From: a virus
IMG/VR virus record: IMGVR_UViG_3300037300_000108
Coordinates: 1 to 56,272 of that record
Length of the DNA stretch: 56,272 nucleotides
Direction: 5' to 3' (one strand)
Numbering within the stretch: the first letter of the stretch is position 1; each line of letters begins with the position of its first letter. Of the stretch, positions 7,333 to 14,804 are shown piece by piece. A program made the position numbers and the translations under genes. The notes beneath the pieces are model-generated. The model was not told where the DNA came from. It searched no databases and worked only from the letters and a program-made list of their open reading frames with translations.

Positions 7333-7600
7333 AGAAAACAGTTACTTTAGCGTTTGTGAGCACCGCGTAGGCATCTGCCAGAAACAGCACGCCCTCGCCC
7401 GGGATCTCTACGCTGAAGGGTTCGCCGTTAGCTGTGGTGTTAATCGTAAAAACGGTCGTACCGCTTGCGCCCCCATCCTTGAACACCACGCTGCCTGCGG
7501 GTGCGCCGGGCTCTACTAAGGCACCACGCACGCGAGTACGCTGACCAAAAATAGAACCCGATGCTGCCAGCGACGTGGCCTTGACGTCAGTTTGCATCAT
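7325..7600 (-). CDS. Small beta-rich structural protein (91 aa)
   Basis: A 91-residue protein with the look of a small virion protein: SGSIFGQRTRVRGALVEPGA, then FTINTTANGEPFSVEIPGEG and a C-terminus VLTNAKVTVFYG. Two tandem ATGs follow a TAGGAG about 9-12 nt upstream. Similar proteins occur between capsid and tail genes of podoviruses. Precise role unknown. Confidence 0.6.
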   Translation of the reverse strand: MMQTDVKATSLAASGSIFGQRTRVRGALVEPGAPAGSVVFKDGGASGTTVFTINTTANGEPFSVEIPGEGVLFLADAYAVLTNAKVTVFYG

Positions 7601-7615
7601 GTTTAGATGCTCCTA

Positions 7616-7813
7616 TTAACCGGCAGAAACAGCAAGCGTACCGGCGTTGTTCCAGATTGCGCCAAGTACACCGGGATCAGAAGTGGGGATAACAATAACG
7701 TTGTTGGCGGCGGTAGCGATAACTGCGCCAGTAGCGGTAACAGTAGTTGCGGTAACTGCGCCAACAAAACCATTGGTAGACGTAACCGGGCCGGAAAAGG
7801 TGGTAGAAGACAT
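7616..7813 (-). CDS. Small Val/Thr/Ala-rich structural protein (65 aa)
   Basis: Begins MSSTTFSGPVTSTNGFVGAV and ends VLGAIWNNAGTLAVSAG. Composition is beta-prone and uncharged, as in capsid decoration or fibre-tip fragments. ATG 7813 follows AAGGAA 7 nt upstream. The alternative frame over the same interval gives a Leu/Pro-rich product and is rejected. Function not known. Confidence 0.6.
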   Translation of the reverse strand: MSSTTFSGPVTSTNGFVGAVTATTVTATGAVIATAANNVIVIPTSDPGVLGAIWNNAGTLAVSAG

Positions 7814-7928
7814 CTGAGTTCCTTACATGCAAGTTGGGGCGTATCTGTCTGCATGTCGTCGGCCCGGAGCCGTCAGATACACCGGATAGTCCGGGGTGCC
7901 TTGTTTATATCACGCAAATGCTAAGCAA

Positions 7929-8651
7929 TCAAGGTGTTTTAATCATTAACGGCTTGAGAACATCTTCTTCAAAACTACGGATAAACTTTTCAGACCCCAC
8001 ATGGGGCAAACTAATAGTTGGATCTAAATAAATTGTAAAACCTTCTTTAGCAGCTCTATCGCAGAACAAATAGTCTTCGCCGTAGTACTGGCCGTCAACT
8101 AATCCAAGATCAAAGATAGCGTGCTCAGTGCGATTTGTGACGTTATTCTCATAGGCCCACTCTGGATGCTTGTCGCGCATAGTTTCAAGCACATGTCGTT
8201 GGATCATCATAAAACCCGTACCGATTCTCTTGACTCGCATAAAACCACTTGCGTCAAACTCTAGTGCGCCTTGCTCGTTTAAGTGGTAGTCCAAAAAGAA
8301 TTTCCTGTCCATGCCGCGACGAGGGTAAATACCGGCAGTAATGTCTTTACCAATACTTAGGGCTAATAGACGAAGCACTAAGTCAGCGGTTATTATGACA
8401 TCCGCATCCACAAATAGCATAGTGTCCGCGTCTGATGCAAGAAAGTCTGCCACCAAACCATTGCGAGCCTTGGTAATCAAGGAGCAGTTGGAAAAGTGAG
8501 TGAGATATAACTTGACGCCTAAGCCTACGACTTGGACCGCCAAATTTGATAGCGCGAAAGCTGAGTCAATGTTTAATTTACCGTCGTAAGCTGGAATGCA
8601 AACCATGAGTTTGCGGCCCGATAGGTCTATGCTTTTTTCAATGTTGGCCAT
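7929..8651 (-). CDS. Glycosyltransferase, GT-A fold (240 aa)
   Basis: The Rossmann-like start (KLMVCIPAYDGK, residues 15-25) and the DAD motif at residues 82-84 (LFVDADV) mark a metal-dependent GT-A nucleotide-sugar transferase. Further conserved-looking parts are AGIYPRR and a C-terminal GEDYLFCDRAAKEG segment. It may glycosylate a virion protein, host surface sugar or DNA; the target is unknown. It sits just downstream of the capsid-gene terminator, so it probably has its own promoter in the preceding ~65 nt. I see no strong Shine-Dalgarno sequence before ATG 8651. Confidence 0.8.
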   Translation of the reverse strand: MANIEKSIDLSGRKLMVCIPAYDGKLNIDSAFALSNLAVQVVGLGVKLYLTHFSNCSLITKARNGLVADFLASDADTMLFVDADVIITADLVLRLLALSIGKDITAGIYPRRGMDRKFFLDYHLNEQGALEFDASGFMRVKRIGTGFMMIQRHVLETMRDKHPEWAYENNVTNRTEHAIFDLGLVDGQYYGEDYLFCDRAAKEGFTIYLDPTISLPHVGSEKFIRSFEEDVLKPLMIKTP

Positions 8652-8715
8652 AAAGTTTGATTCGCACAGCTAATGCTGGAAAGTTGATGGTGAGACTAAT
8701 ATAACTTACGCCCAA

Positions 8716-8743
8716 AGAAAAAGGGGCATAAAGCCCCTTTTTC
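8716..8743 (-). terminator. Rho-independent terminator after the capsid gene
   Basis: On the minus strand AAAAAGGGGC-TTTAT-GCCCCTTTTT forms a strong hairpin ending in a T-rich run. It lies 10 nt beyond the capsid stop codon. The A and T runs make it partly symmetrical, but only minus-strand genes are nearby. Confidence 0.85.
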
Positions 8744-8752
8744 GTAACGCAT

Positions 8753-9661
8753 TTAAGCGCCTGGTGAACCGTAAACACCCAACGGATCGCTGACTCCAAA
8801 CGAATATCGTTCACGTGCCTTGTAGCGAACGTTGCCAGTGTCGAAATCACCGTCCATCGAGTTGCTCAATGGCGAACGCACAAAGTGCTTCAAACCGTTA
8901 GGCACATCGGTGCAGAGGAACCAGGCGTTCGTGTCTGTCAAGAAGTGATTAATAGCATAACCTTCAGGGATCGAGCCGTTGTTCTTCAGTGCATTCAGAT
9001 CATTGTCAGCAGTGCCGACTCGCAAGTTGGTTTCCAGCAAGCGCGTAGCAACGAATTGCAGGGCAGGCGGAACAATCAGCTTACGTGGCTTGGCAGCAAT
9101 CAGCAAACCGCGCTCATCGGTGTAGCCAGCGATTTGAATAACAGCGTTTTCCAACGATGTTTCGTTCAAGTCGGCTGCAACGCTAGGACGGTTACTGTTT
9201 GAGCCGCCAGAGATCAGCGGGTGGGCAGTTGAGAACAAAGAAACGCCATCACCGTAGGTAACACCGGCAGCAAAGCCAGTGTTCAGGATGTTGGCGGCCT
9301 TGACTTGCTTCGTGTAGGACATGGCGCGAGCCAGTGCCTTCGTGTAGCGAGCTGAAAGGCTGTCATACAAGTTATCTTCCACAGCTTCTTCGGTGATGGA
9401 AAAGCCCATCGCGATAGTTTCGTGGTTGTAACGAGCAGTCCATGCTTCTTGACCATTGTCATACTGGATTGCAGAACCCTCGTTCTTGACGGGAGCAGCG
9501 CTGAAACCAGAAAGTTTGGTTTCTTCTTCAAAACTACGCTCCGACGACTCGGTTTCGTAAATTTCTTTGTGCTCTTCGCTGTAACGAGCATACTCCAGAC
9601 CGAACAAAGCGTTCAAGCCGGGGAGCAGTTCTTTCAGTAGTTGTGCGCGTGAGATTGCCAT
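8753..9661 (-). CDS. Major capsid protein (302 aa)
   Basis: The N-terminus MAISRAQLLKELLPGLNALF and the motif YDNGQEAWTARYNHETIAMG match the major capsid protein type common in uncultured podoviruses and Mu gpT-like heads (HK97 fold). ITEEAVEDNLYDSL and the C-terminal RYKARERYSFGVSDP support it. ATG 9661 has AAGGAG 7 nt upstream, one of the best ribosome sites in the window, as expected for the most abundant virion protein. It follows the decoration and scaffold genes and ends at a terminator. Confidence 0.85.
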   Translation of the reverse strand: MAISRAQLLKELLPGLNALFGLEYARYSEEHKEIYETESSERSFEEETKLSGFSAAPVKNEGSAIQYDNGQEAWTARYNHETIAMGFSITEEAVEDNLYDSLSARYTKALARAMSYTKQVKAANILNTGFAAGVTYGDGVSLFSTAHPLISGGSNSNRPSVAADLNETSLENAVIQIAGYTDERGLLIAAKPRKLIVPPALQFVATRLLETNLRVGTADNDLNALKNNGSIPEGYAINHFLTDTNAWFLCTDVPNGLKHFVRSPLSNSMDGDFDTGNVRYKARERYSFGVSDPLGVYGSPGA

Positions 9662-9671
9662 GATTTACTCC

Positions 9672-10268
9672 TTAAACACCAGTGGTGTTGTTGTATTGGT
9701 GGGTATTGATTTTCACCAGCAACTCGACGAATACGCCGGAGGCAGTGGCAGTCTCAGGGACTACATCAATAACACGCAATGGGATGGTGGCAGTACTGCC
9801 AGCGCCTGTCAGCGTTACCGCAAAAGCAGAGTTGCCGGTAGCAGCGGAACCAGCGTTCAGCACCAATGCAACATTGGAGCCAACATCAGCGCGACTAGCG
9901 GTGCCCATTGTGGTGCCGCTTGTAACGACTGCCACTTTGAACAAGGCTTGTTGGTCATCAACAACATAGGCATAAGCCAAATTGTCAGAAGTAGAAGCCA
10001 AAGCAGGAATGTACTGAGCCTGAACCGTTTGACTGGAAGAGTTTACGTACTGACCGCCCACAACAACGCCGACGACATTGCCGGAATTGGTGGTAGTTGA
10101 TTTAACAAGAAAACCATCGCCACCGACAAGAACCGTATCGCCATTAAAAATGGCGGTGCCGAAACCTGCTGCAACGGGGATTTGACGAATAGCGCCTGCG
10201 TATGGCTTGCCATCAACGGAGTTGATAGGGATTAGACCGTACGGAGCGCTGACTGATGGATAAGCCAT
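9672..10268 (-). CDS. Capsid decoration / minor head protein (198 aa)
   Basis: Begins MAYPSVSAPYGLIPINSVDG, a pattern of head-stabilising proteins coded beside Mu-like or podovirus capsid genes. The body is beta-rich (IFNGDTVLVGGDGFLVKSTT). GGAG lies 8 nt before ATG 10268. One genome palindrome (9788-9801) lies in the frame AGSTAT. Position directly upstream of the capsid gene supports a head role. Confidence 0.65.
   Translation of the reverse strand: MAYPSVSAPYGLIPINSVDGKPYAGAIRQIPVAAGFGTAIFNGDTVLVGGDGFLVKSTTTNSGNVVGVVVGGQYVNSSSQTVQAQYIPALASTSDNLAYAYVVDDQQALFKVAVVTSGTTMGTASRADVGSNVALVLNAGSAATGNSAFAVTLTGAGSTATIPLRVIDVVPETATASGVFVELLVKINTHQYNNTTGV
9788..9801. repeat. Dispersed palindrome TGGCA-N4-TGCCA (centre GTAC)
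   Basis: A perfect 14-bp inverted repeat, TGGCAGTACTGCCA, inside the decoration protein gene. Confidence 0.8.
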
Positions 10269-10286
10269 TGTATTACTCCAAAAAAA

Positions 10287-10739
10287 TTAAGTACCTCGAC
10301 CGAAACTAACAGAAGACTTCCGATCTTTGAACATCGGCATCCTCGTGTCACTTTCACGCATGTAGTTGCTATCTACGGAGTTCATCTGCGACTCTGTTTG
10401 GTTATTAAAGTGCGCACTACGCTGCTCCACAAACTCAACTGGGGTTTTGCATAACAACAGACCGCCAACCTCAATTCCGCCGGGAAAGCTCTTATGACCA
10501 GGGCCAAACTGGCTGATTTCAGGGTGATCTGATGCCTTTACAGGCTCCCAACCTTCACGTAGTTTTCCGGAAACGTTACGAGGATCATCCTCGTTCAATG
10601 TGCTGATACGAATCCAGCGAAACGCATAACCCTCTTCCGGATTCGGATCGGGTAGAAGCTGCGCAGGCATCCAACGCTTTGGGCGCATGGAGACTTCGCG
10701 GTTTTCGGTATCACGCTTTGTACGATTTTGTTCACTCAT
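10287..10739 (-). CDS. Conserved head-module protein (150 aa)
   Basis: A 150-residue hydrophilic protein. It contains LLPDPNPEEGYAFRWIRIST and a REGWEPVKASDHPE segment, then GGLLLCKTPVEFVEQRSAHF. Proteins with this signature lie between scaffold and capsid genes in many podoviruses; no function is known. It is separated from the scaffold gene by one base, so translation is probably coupled. Confidence 0.65.
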   Translation of the reverse strand: MSEQNRTKRDTENREVSMRPKRWMPAQLLPDPNPEEGYAFRWIRISTLNEDDPRNVSGKLREGWEPVKASDHPEISQFGPGHKSFPGGIEVGGLLLCKTPVEFVEQRSAHFNNQTESQMNSVDSNYMRESDTRMPMFKDRKSSVSFGRGT

Positions 10740-10740
10740 T

Positions 10741-11727
10741 TTATTTCCTCATGTCTTCCGCTACCTTACGAGCATAGAGTTCCAAAGGAACACCAAGCCG
10801 CTTGGCGATTTCCACCTGCGATTTAGTAAGTACGACTTTTCTTGGCGCAGTACCTCTCGTTGCCGGTGCGACAACATTTGATGTTCTTGGCGAAGTAGGA
10901 GCATCCGCCAATTTCTCAGACTCAAAACGATCTGAGAAACGTTGACGCATTTCTGCGTCGATTCGTTCGTAGTATTTGTCACTAGAAGGATTAATTCGCT
11001 CTTCCTGCGTCAAATCTTCATGCAAAGCCAGTGCATAACTTGTCATGCGCCGGTCTTGCCCAAACCATTTGTTTCTACTTTGCCATTCTAAAGCCTTTTC
11101 GTCAACACTTTGTTTTGCTGGCTGTTGACGCAAACTCTCCGGCAACTGAACGGCACTGTCATCTGGCGCTGGCGCAGGCTTGAAATTACTAACTCGGTCG
11201 AGTTTCATTTTGACCGATGTCATTTCCTCTTGAGCGGCAACTAAAGCGTCAGAATCTCCTGATTCATAAGCCGCCTTGTACTTACTCTTGGCCTCACTCA
11301 TCTCATTGGCGACAACTTTCTTGGCCTGCTCAATAAGAGCAAGCTGCCCCTGAGACAAAGAGCCTTTGAGTTTTTTATTCTCTTCGGCCATTTGCTGAGC
11401 AAAACGCAAAGCCTCTTCTCGCAGACGCTCAGCAGATTCTTTAGCTCGCCGCTCTTCGTGATACCCCTTGGTAAAGTGCTGAATTCGCTTTCGTACGCCC
11501 TCGTCGTACTTGGCTAGTTCATCGTCACCCATATCCTTTGGAGCTTCGTCCATTGGCTTGCGGTTTCGATCTTGACTTGGAACGTCGTCAACAATTTCAA
11601 TCTCTGTTTCGTCAGATTCAATTGGTTTATCTTGGTCTTGAAGGTTTACAACTTTTCCACCGGCACGAGAATTTTTTTCCTCGTTTTCATGTGGAAACTC
11701 AAATTCAACTTTTTCAAAATCAGCCAT
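10741..11727 (-). CDS. Scaffolding protein (328 aa)
   Basis: A highly charged protein with a long predicted coiled coil at about residues 80-190 (HEERRAKESAERLREEALRF and following) and a basic C-terminus (TKSQVEIAKRLGVPLELYAR). An acidic N-terminus, helical core and basic tail, plus position between portal and capsid genes, are standard for phage scaffolds. It should guide procapsid assembly and then leave the shell. Confidence 0.75.
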   Translation of the reverse strand: MADFEKVEFEFPHENEEKNSRAGGKVVNLQDQDKPIESDETEIEIVDDVPSQDRNRKPMDEAPKDMGDDELAKYDEGVRKRIQHFTKGYHEERRAKESAERLREEALRFAQQMAEENKKLKGSLSQGQLALIEQAKKVVANEMSEAKSKYKAAYESGDSDALVAAQEEMTSVKMKLDRVSNFKPAPAPDDSAVQLPESLRQQPAKQSVDEKALEWQSRNKWFGQDRRMTSYALALHEDLTQEERINPSSDKYYERIDAEMRQRFSDRFESEKLADAPTSPRTSNVVAPATRGTAPRKVVLTKSQVEIAKRLGVPLELYARKVAEDMRK

Positions 11728-11738
11728 AATTTTTCCCC

Positions 11739-12137
11739 TTAAACGCGACTAATGCCACGAGGATCTTCAACAACCGCCTCAACGCTGTCGTCGTTAATCA
11801 GGCGAAACTCTTTGCCGTGGATTTTAATACGTGTGCCAGTATTAGGCCGTACCATAATAAAATCTCCGGCCTTGCACGACGGGCCGGATGGGAATCTCTT
11901 CTCATCTCCGTAGGCATCTGGGCCAACCTTTACGACAAACAATACAGGAGACAACAATTCTTCAAAGTGAATAGTTGATCCAGTTTTTGCAATGCCATTT
12001 TCATATTTGTCCTCTGCATCCGGGAGGACGCAAAGTAAATGAAACGTAACAGGATTGGGTAGTTGCTTAGCCTTCTCGTCTTCAGTTTTATTTAGAATAC
12101 CCGATAGGTCTACCGCTTGAATATCAAATTTAGTCAT
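11739..12137 (-). CDS. GroES-like co-chaperonin (132 aa)
   Basis: Residues ~25-125 follow the Cpn10 plan. LPNPVTFHLLCVLPDAEDKY is the first strand and the start of the mobile-loop region. VLFVVKVGPDAYGDEKRFPS corresponds to the GroES segment GEVLAVG. KAGDFIMVRPNTGTRIKIHG aligns with KVGDIVIFNDGYGVK, and FRLINDDSVEAVVEDP matches the C-terminal GroES strand. It would cap host GroEL, probably to fold the capsid protein, as T4 gp31 does. It lies between the portal and scaffold genes. Call based on my own alignment by eye. Confidence 0.75.
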   Translation of the reverse strand: MTKFDIQAVDLSGILNKTEDEKAKQLPNPVTFHLLCVLPDAEDKYENGIAKTGSTIHFEELLSPVLFVVKVGPDAYGDEKRFPSGPSCKAGDFIMVRPNTGTRIKIHGKEFRLINDDSVEAVVEDPRGISRV

Positions 12138-12327
12138 CGTTGATTTCTTTCATTTTTCGCACGAGGTCGGCAATTTCAAGTTGTGCGGCTTGCAGGCCCC
12201 GGATTTGACCGCACACTTCTTTATAGGCGTCGTAGGTTGTAGCACTACCACGTCCTAAAAAATCAACGAGCTCCATCCGCCGCTCTTCTAGTTTGAAGTG
12301 CAGGTGGTCTAAGATTTGACTACTCAT
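12130..12327 (-). CDS. Small helical protein between portal and co-chaperonin (65 aa)
   Basis: A 65-residue, charged, almost wholly helical protein (LHFKLEERRMELVDFLGRGS, then GQIRGLQAAQLEIADLVRKM) that may form a coiled coil. It overlaps the next gene by 8 nt. Similar short proteins follow portal genes in podoviruses. Role unknown. Confidence 0.65.
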   Translation of the reverse strand: MSSQILDHLHFKLEERRMELVDFLGRGSATTYDAYKEVCGQIRGLQAAQLEIADLVRKMKEINDD

Positions 12328-12347
12328 TCATGACCTTTACTATTTAG

Positions 12348-14795
12348 TTATTGGGAAGAAGGCTGATTAACAATCTTCATCAACTGAGCTTGGAGTTTGA
12401 TCGCATCGGACTCTTGTTGATGTTTAATTTTTAAGTCATGCTCTTGCTGCATAAATTCCAATTCCTGCCTGTGCTCTTGCGCAACCATTTCTGGTGTTTT
12501 ACCTGATTTCTGGGAAGACTCTTGCATTTTGATTTTTAATTCTTCCTGACGAATCTGCAAGTCACCCTGAACCTGCTGGGATTTAGTCTGAGCATCTTGT
12601 GCTTTGATCTCCAAGCCTTTCTGTTGGATCTGAACCAATGGGTCTTGCTGCGCTTGTTGTGCTTGTTTCTCTTGAGCCTGAGCTTTACCCTGAGCAAGAA
12701 CCTGCTGAGCGGCTTGCGCAACCATGCGGGACAATTGAACTTCCACTTCTTCTGGCAGATCTTTGTCCGGGGCTGGCATTGGAACACCAAGCTGTTCTTC
12801 GATCTTTTTGCGGTAAGCGTAAGCCAAGTGCTCTGCAATGTGAGCCTGGATCTCGGCGGTCATTTTCTGAGCTTGAGGATTCTGCCCAATCTGCGCCATC
12901 AAGGTAGGGTCTTGCATCATTGCTGAGTGAACGGCAATATGAGCATCGTGGTCTTGATAGATGAAGGCTTTTGTAGGCTTGCCATTTAGGAACGCCATAT
13001 TCTCGCTGATTGGATCTCTTGGTTTCATATCGTCATTAATTGGCACGAGTTTATCAGCGTTGCGTACACCCAACACTTCAATCATTTGACGGTGCAATTG
13101 CGGCAGGTCGTAGATTTGCGGGGCACTTTGCGATAACTGAATCACTGCCTGATACTGCATGATTCGCTGGGCCATTGTCGAGCTATTGGGGTCTGATACT
13201 GGAATTACTTCGCAGCAGTCATAGTCCTCTTGCTTTATCTGAGGAGTTCCATTGACGGGTACATATTCGTAAACAGTAGGAGTATTCTCCCGAATAATCT
13301 CTTTCAGAAGTTTGAATTCCTGCTTCATTGAGTAATGCACTCTGGCTTGTACGGCGCTCATTGTTTTAAGCTGACGCTCAAGCAATGCCAAAGTAGTTCC
13401 AACTGGAGCATTAGCGCCCATATCACTAATCTTCATGTCAGCAATTGAACCTAGTCGTCGACCTTCTTCGGTAATCTTATCTAGCAATATACTCAGAACT
13501 TGACTTGGTTCTTTGTATGGAAGAGGCATGATATTATCTCGCACGCTACCCGATGGAACGTCAACATCTCGCCATTCGCCCGGGGCAATAGGAGTATCGT
13601 CGCCTTTGATTCTAAGGCCGCGAGTTTTCAGTCCTCCTGGTAAGTTACTCAAAGTGCCGGCATCAACTAATTGGCGTATCAAAGAAGTGCCAGCACGAGC
13701 ATAGCCGCCAATCAAATGAATATAGCCAAAGCCATAAGCACCAAAGCCAGGTACATAATCATACTGAACAAAGTGCTGGCGCTTGAGCTTTTTCTCGTCT
13801 GGCTCATTCCAGTTACGGTAAATGGAAAGAACCTTATTAGTTCCACGATCTACTGTAATAATATAAGGCAGAGCAATACCATCCGGGTCTTCAAAACCGG
13901 GCATGTCATAGTCCACCTGAATTTCGCAAAGCTGGTGTCGATTATCGTCAGTTACTGAGTAACCCTGCTCTTCTGCCTTTTTCTTTTCCACGTCATTAAA
14001 CATCATGACGGGCTCCCCAAGATCAAAGTCGCAATAAAAACCTGCCACCTGAAGTTTTCGCACTTCGTTCTTGGTCTTTCGCATCATGTGAGTGACACGC
14101 TCTGCGCTACGAACATTGCTTGAGCCGTAAGGGATAACCAAGTCTTCCGCTGGAATAAACATAGCCACTTGACGGCCAAGGCTAGGATCGAAGTACACCT
14201 TCTTAAAAGCAGAGCCTGCCAGACCCAAGTTAAATAACATGCGCTCATGCTCAGGACGATACTCGACCATTTCCTCGGTGAGCTTAAAGTTCATGTCCTC
14301 TTTAACTCGTTCAGCGGCTTCTTCCTTGAGCTTATCAATGGCTCCAATGACCGAAGTCTTAACCGGGCCAGCGGCAGGAAACGTCTCAATAATGGTTTCA
14401 CTTTGAAATCGCACAGCGGCTTCTGTTAGAAGAGTACTGAATACCCCGCAGGCTCCAGACCAAGGCTCAGTTCTTTCCTCGTACTTCATGCCAAGAACTT
14501 CTAAGCCCTTGACGTACATCTCAATCCAGTCTTTACGGCTTGTGATGTCAGCGTCAACATCCTCGATTAGATTGGATCCAAGAGTGGCGAGTTCGCTGTC
14601 ATTCATATATTCAGCCAGGTTGGCGCTGAATTCCATTTCGTCCATTTCGTCTTCAGGCTCTAGGATAATTTCTACACCATCCATTCCAATGGCCATTCCT
14701 TCTGGATTGATAATTTCAATCTCTACGTCCGCTGACATATCCTCAAGTGAATTAAGTCCTTGTGGGGCTGCGTAAAGTGAGCGGTCGATGTCCAT
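12348..14795 (-). CDS. Portal protein, P22-type (815 aa)
   Basis: At 815 residues it is close to the large podovirus portals. Hallmarks are EMYVKGLEVLGMKYEERTEP and SGACGVFSTLLTEAAVRFQS near residues 90-130, NLGLAGSAFKKVYFDPSLGR near 190, and QFVQYD-GFGAYGFGYIHLIG near 345. The C-terminal 150 residues are Gln-rich and helical, fitting the barrel domain of P22-like portals. It forms the dodecameric ring that connects head and tail and docks the terminase. Located 9 nt from the large terminase gene. Confidence 0.9.
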   Translation of the reverse strand: MDIDRSLYAAPQGLNSLEDMSADVEIEIINPEGMAIGMDGVEIILEPEDEMDEMEFSANLAEYMNDSELATLGSNLIEDVDADITSRKDWIEMYVKGLEVLGMKYEERTEPWSGACGVFSTLLTEAAVRFQSETIIETFPAAGPVKTSVIGAIDKLKEEAAERVKEDMNFKLTEEMVEYRPEHERMLFNLGLAGSAFKKVYFDPSLGRQVAMFIPAEDLVIPYGSSNVRSAERVTHMMRKTKNEVRKLQVAGFYCDFDLGEPVMMFNDVEKKKAEEQGYSVTDDNRHQLCEIQVDYDMPGFEDPDGIALPYIITVDRGTNKVLSIYRNWNEPDEKKLKRQHFVQYDYVPGFGAYGFGYIHLIGGYARAGTSLIRQLVDAGTLSNLPGGLKTRGLRIKGDDTPIAPGEWRDVDVPSGSVRDNIMPLPYKEPSQVLSILLDKITEEGRRLGSIADMKISDMGANAPVGTTLALLERQLKTMSAVQARVHYSMKQEFKLLKEIIRENTPTVYEYVPVNGTPQIKQEDYDCCEVIPVSDPNSSTMAQRIMQYQAVIQLSQSAPQIYDLPQLHRQMIEVLGVRNADKLVPINDDMKPRDPISENMAFLNGKPTKAFIYQDHDAHIAVHSAMMQDPTLMAQIGQNPQAQKMTAEIQAHIAEHLAYAYRKKIEEQLGVPMPAPDKDLPEEVEVQLSRMVAQAAQQVLAQGKAQAQEKQAQQAQQDPLVQIQQKGLEIKAQDAQTKSQQVQGDLQIRQEELKIKMQESSQKSGKTPEMVAQEHRQELEFMQQEHDLKIKHQQESDAIKLQAQLMKIVNQPSSQ

Positions 14796-14804
14796 ACTTG
14801 TACC

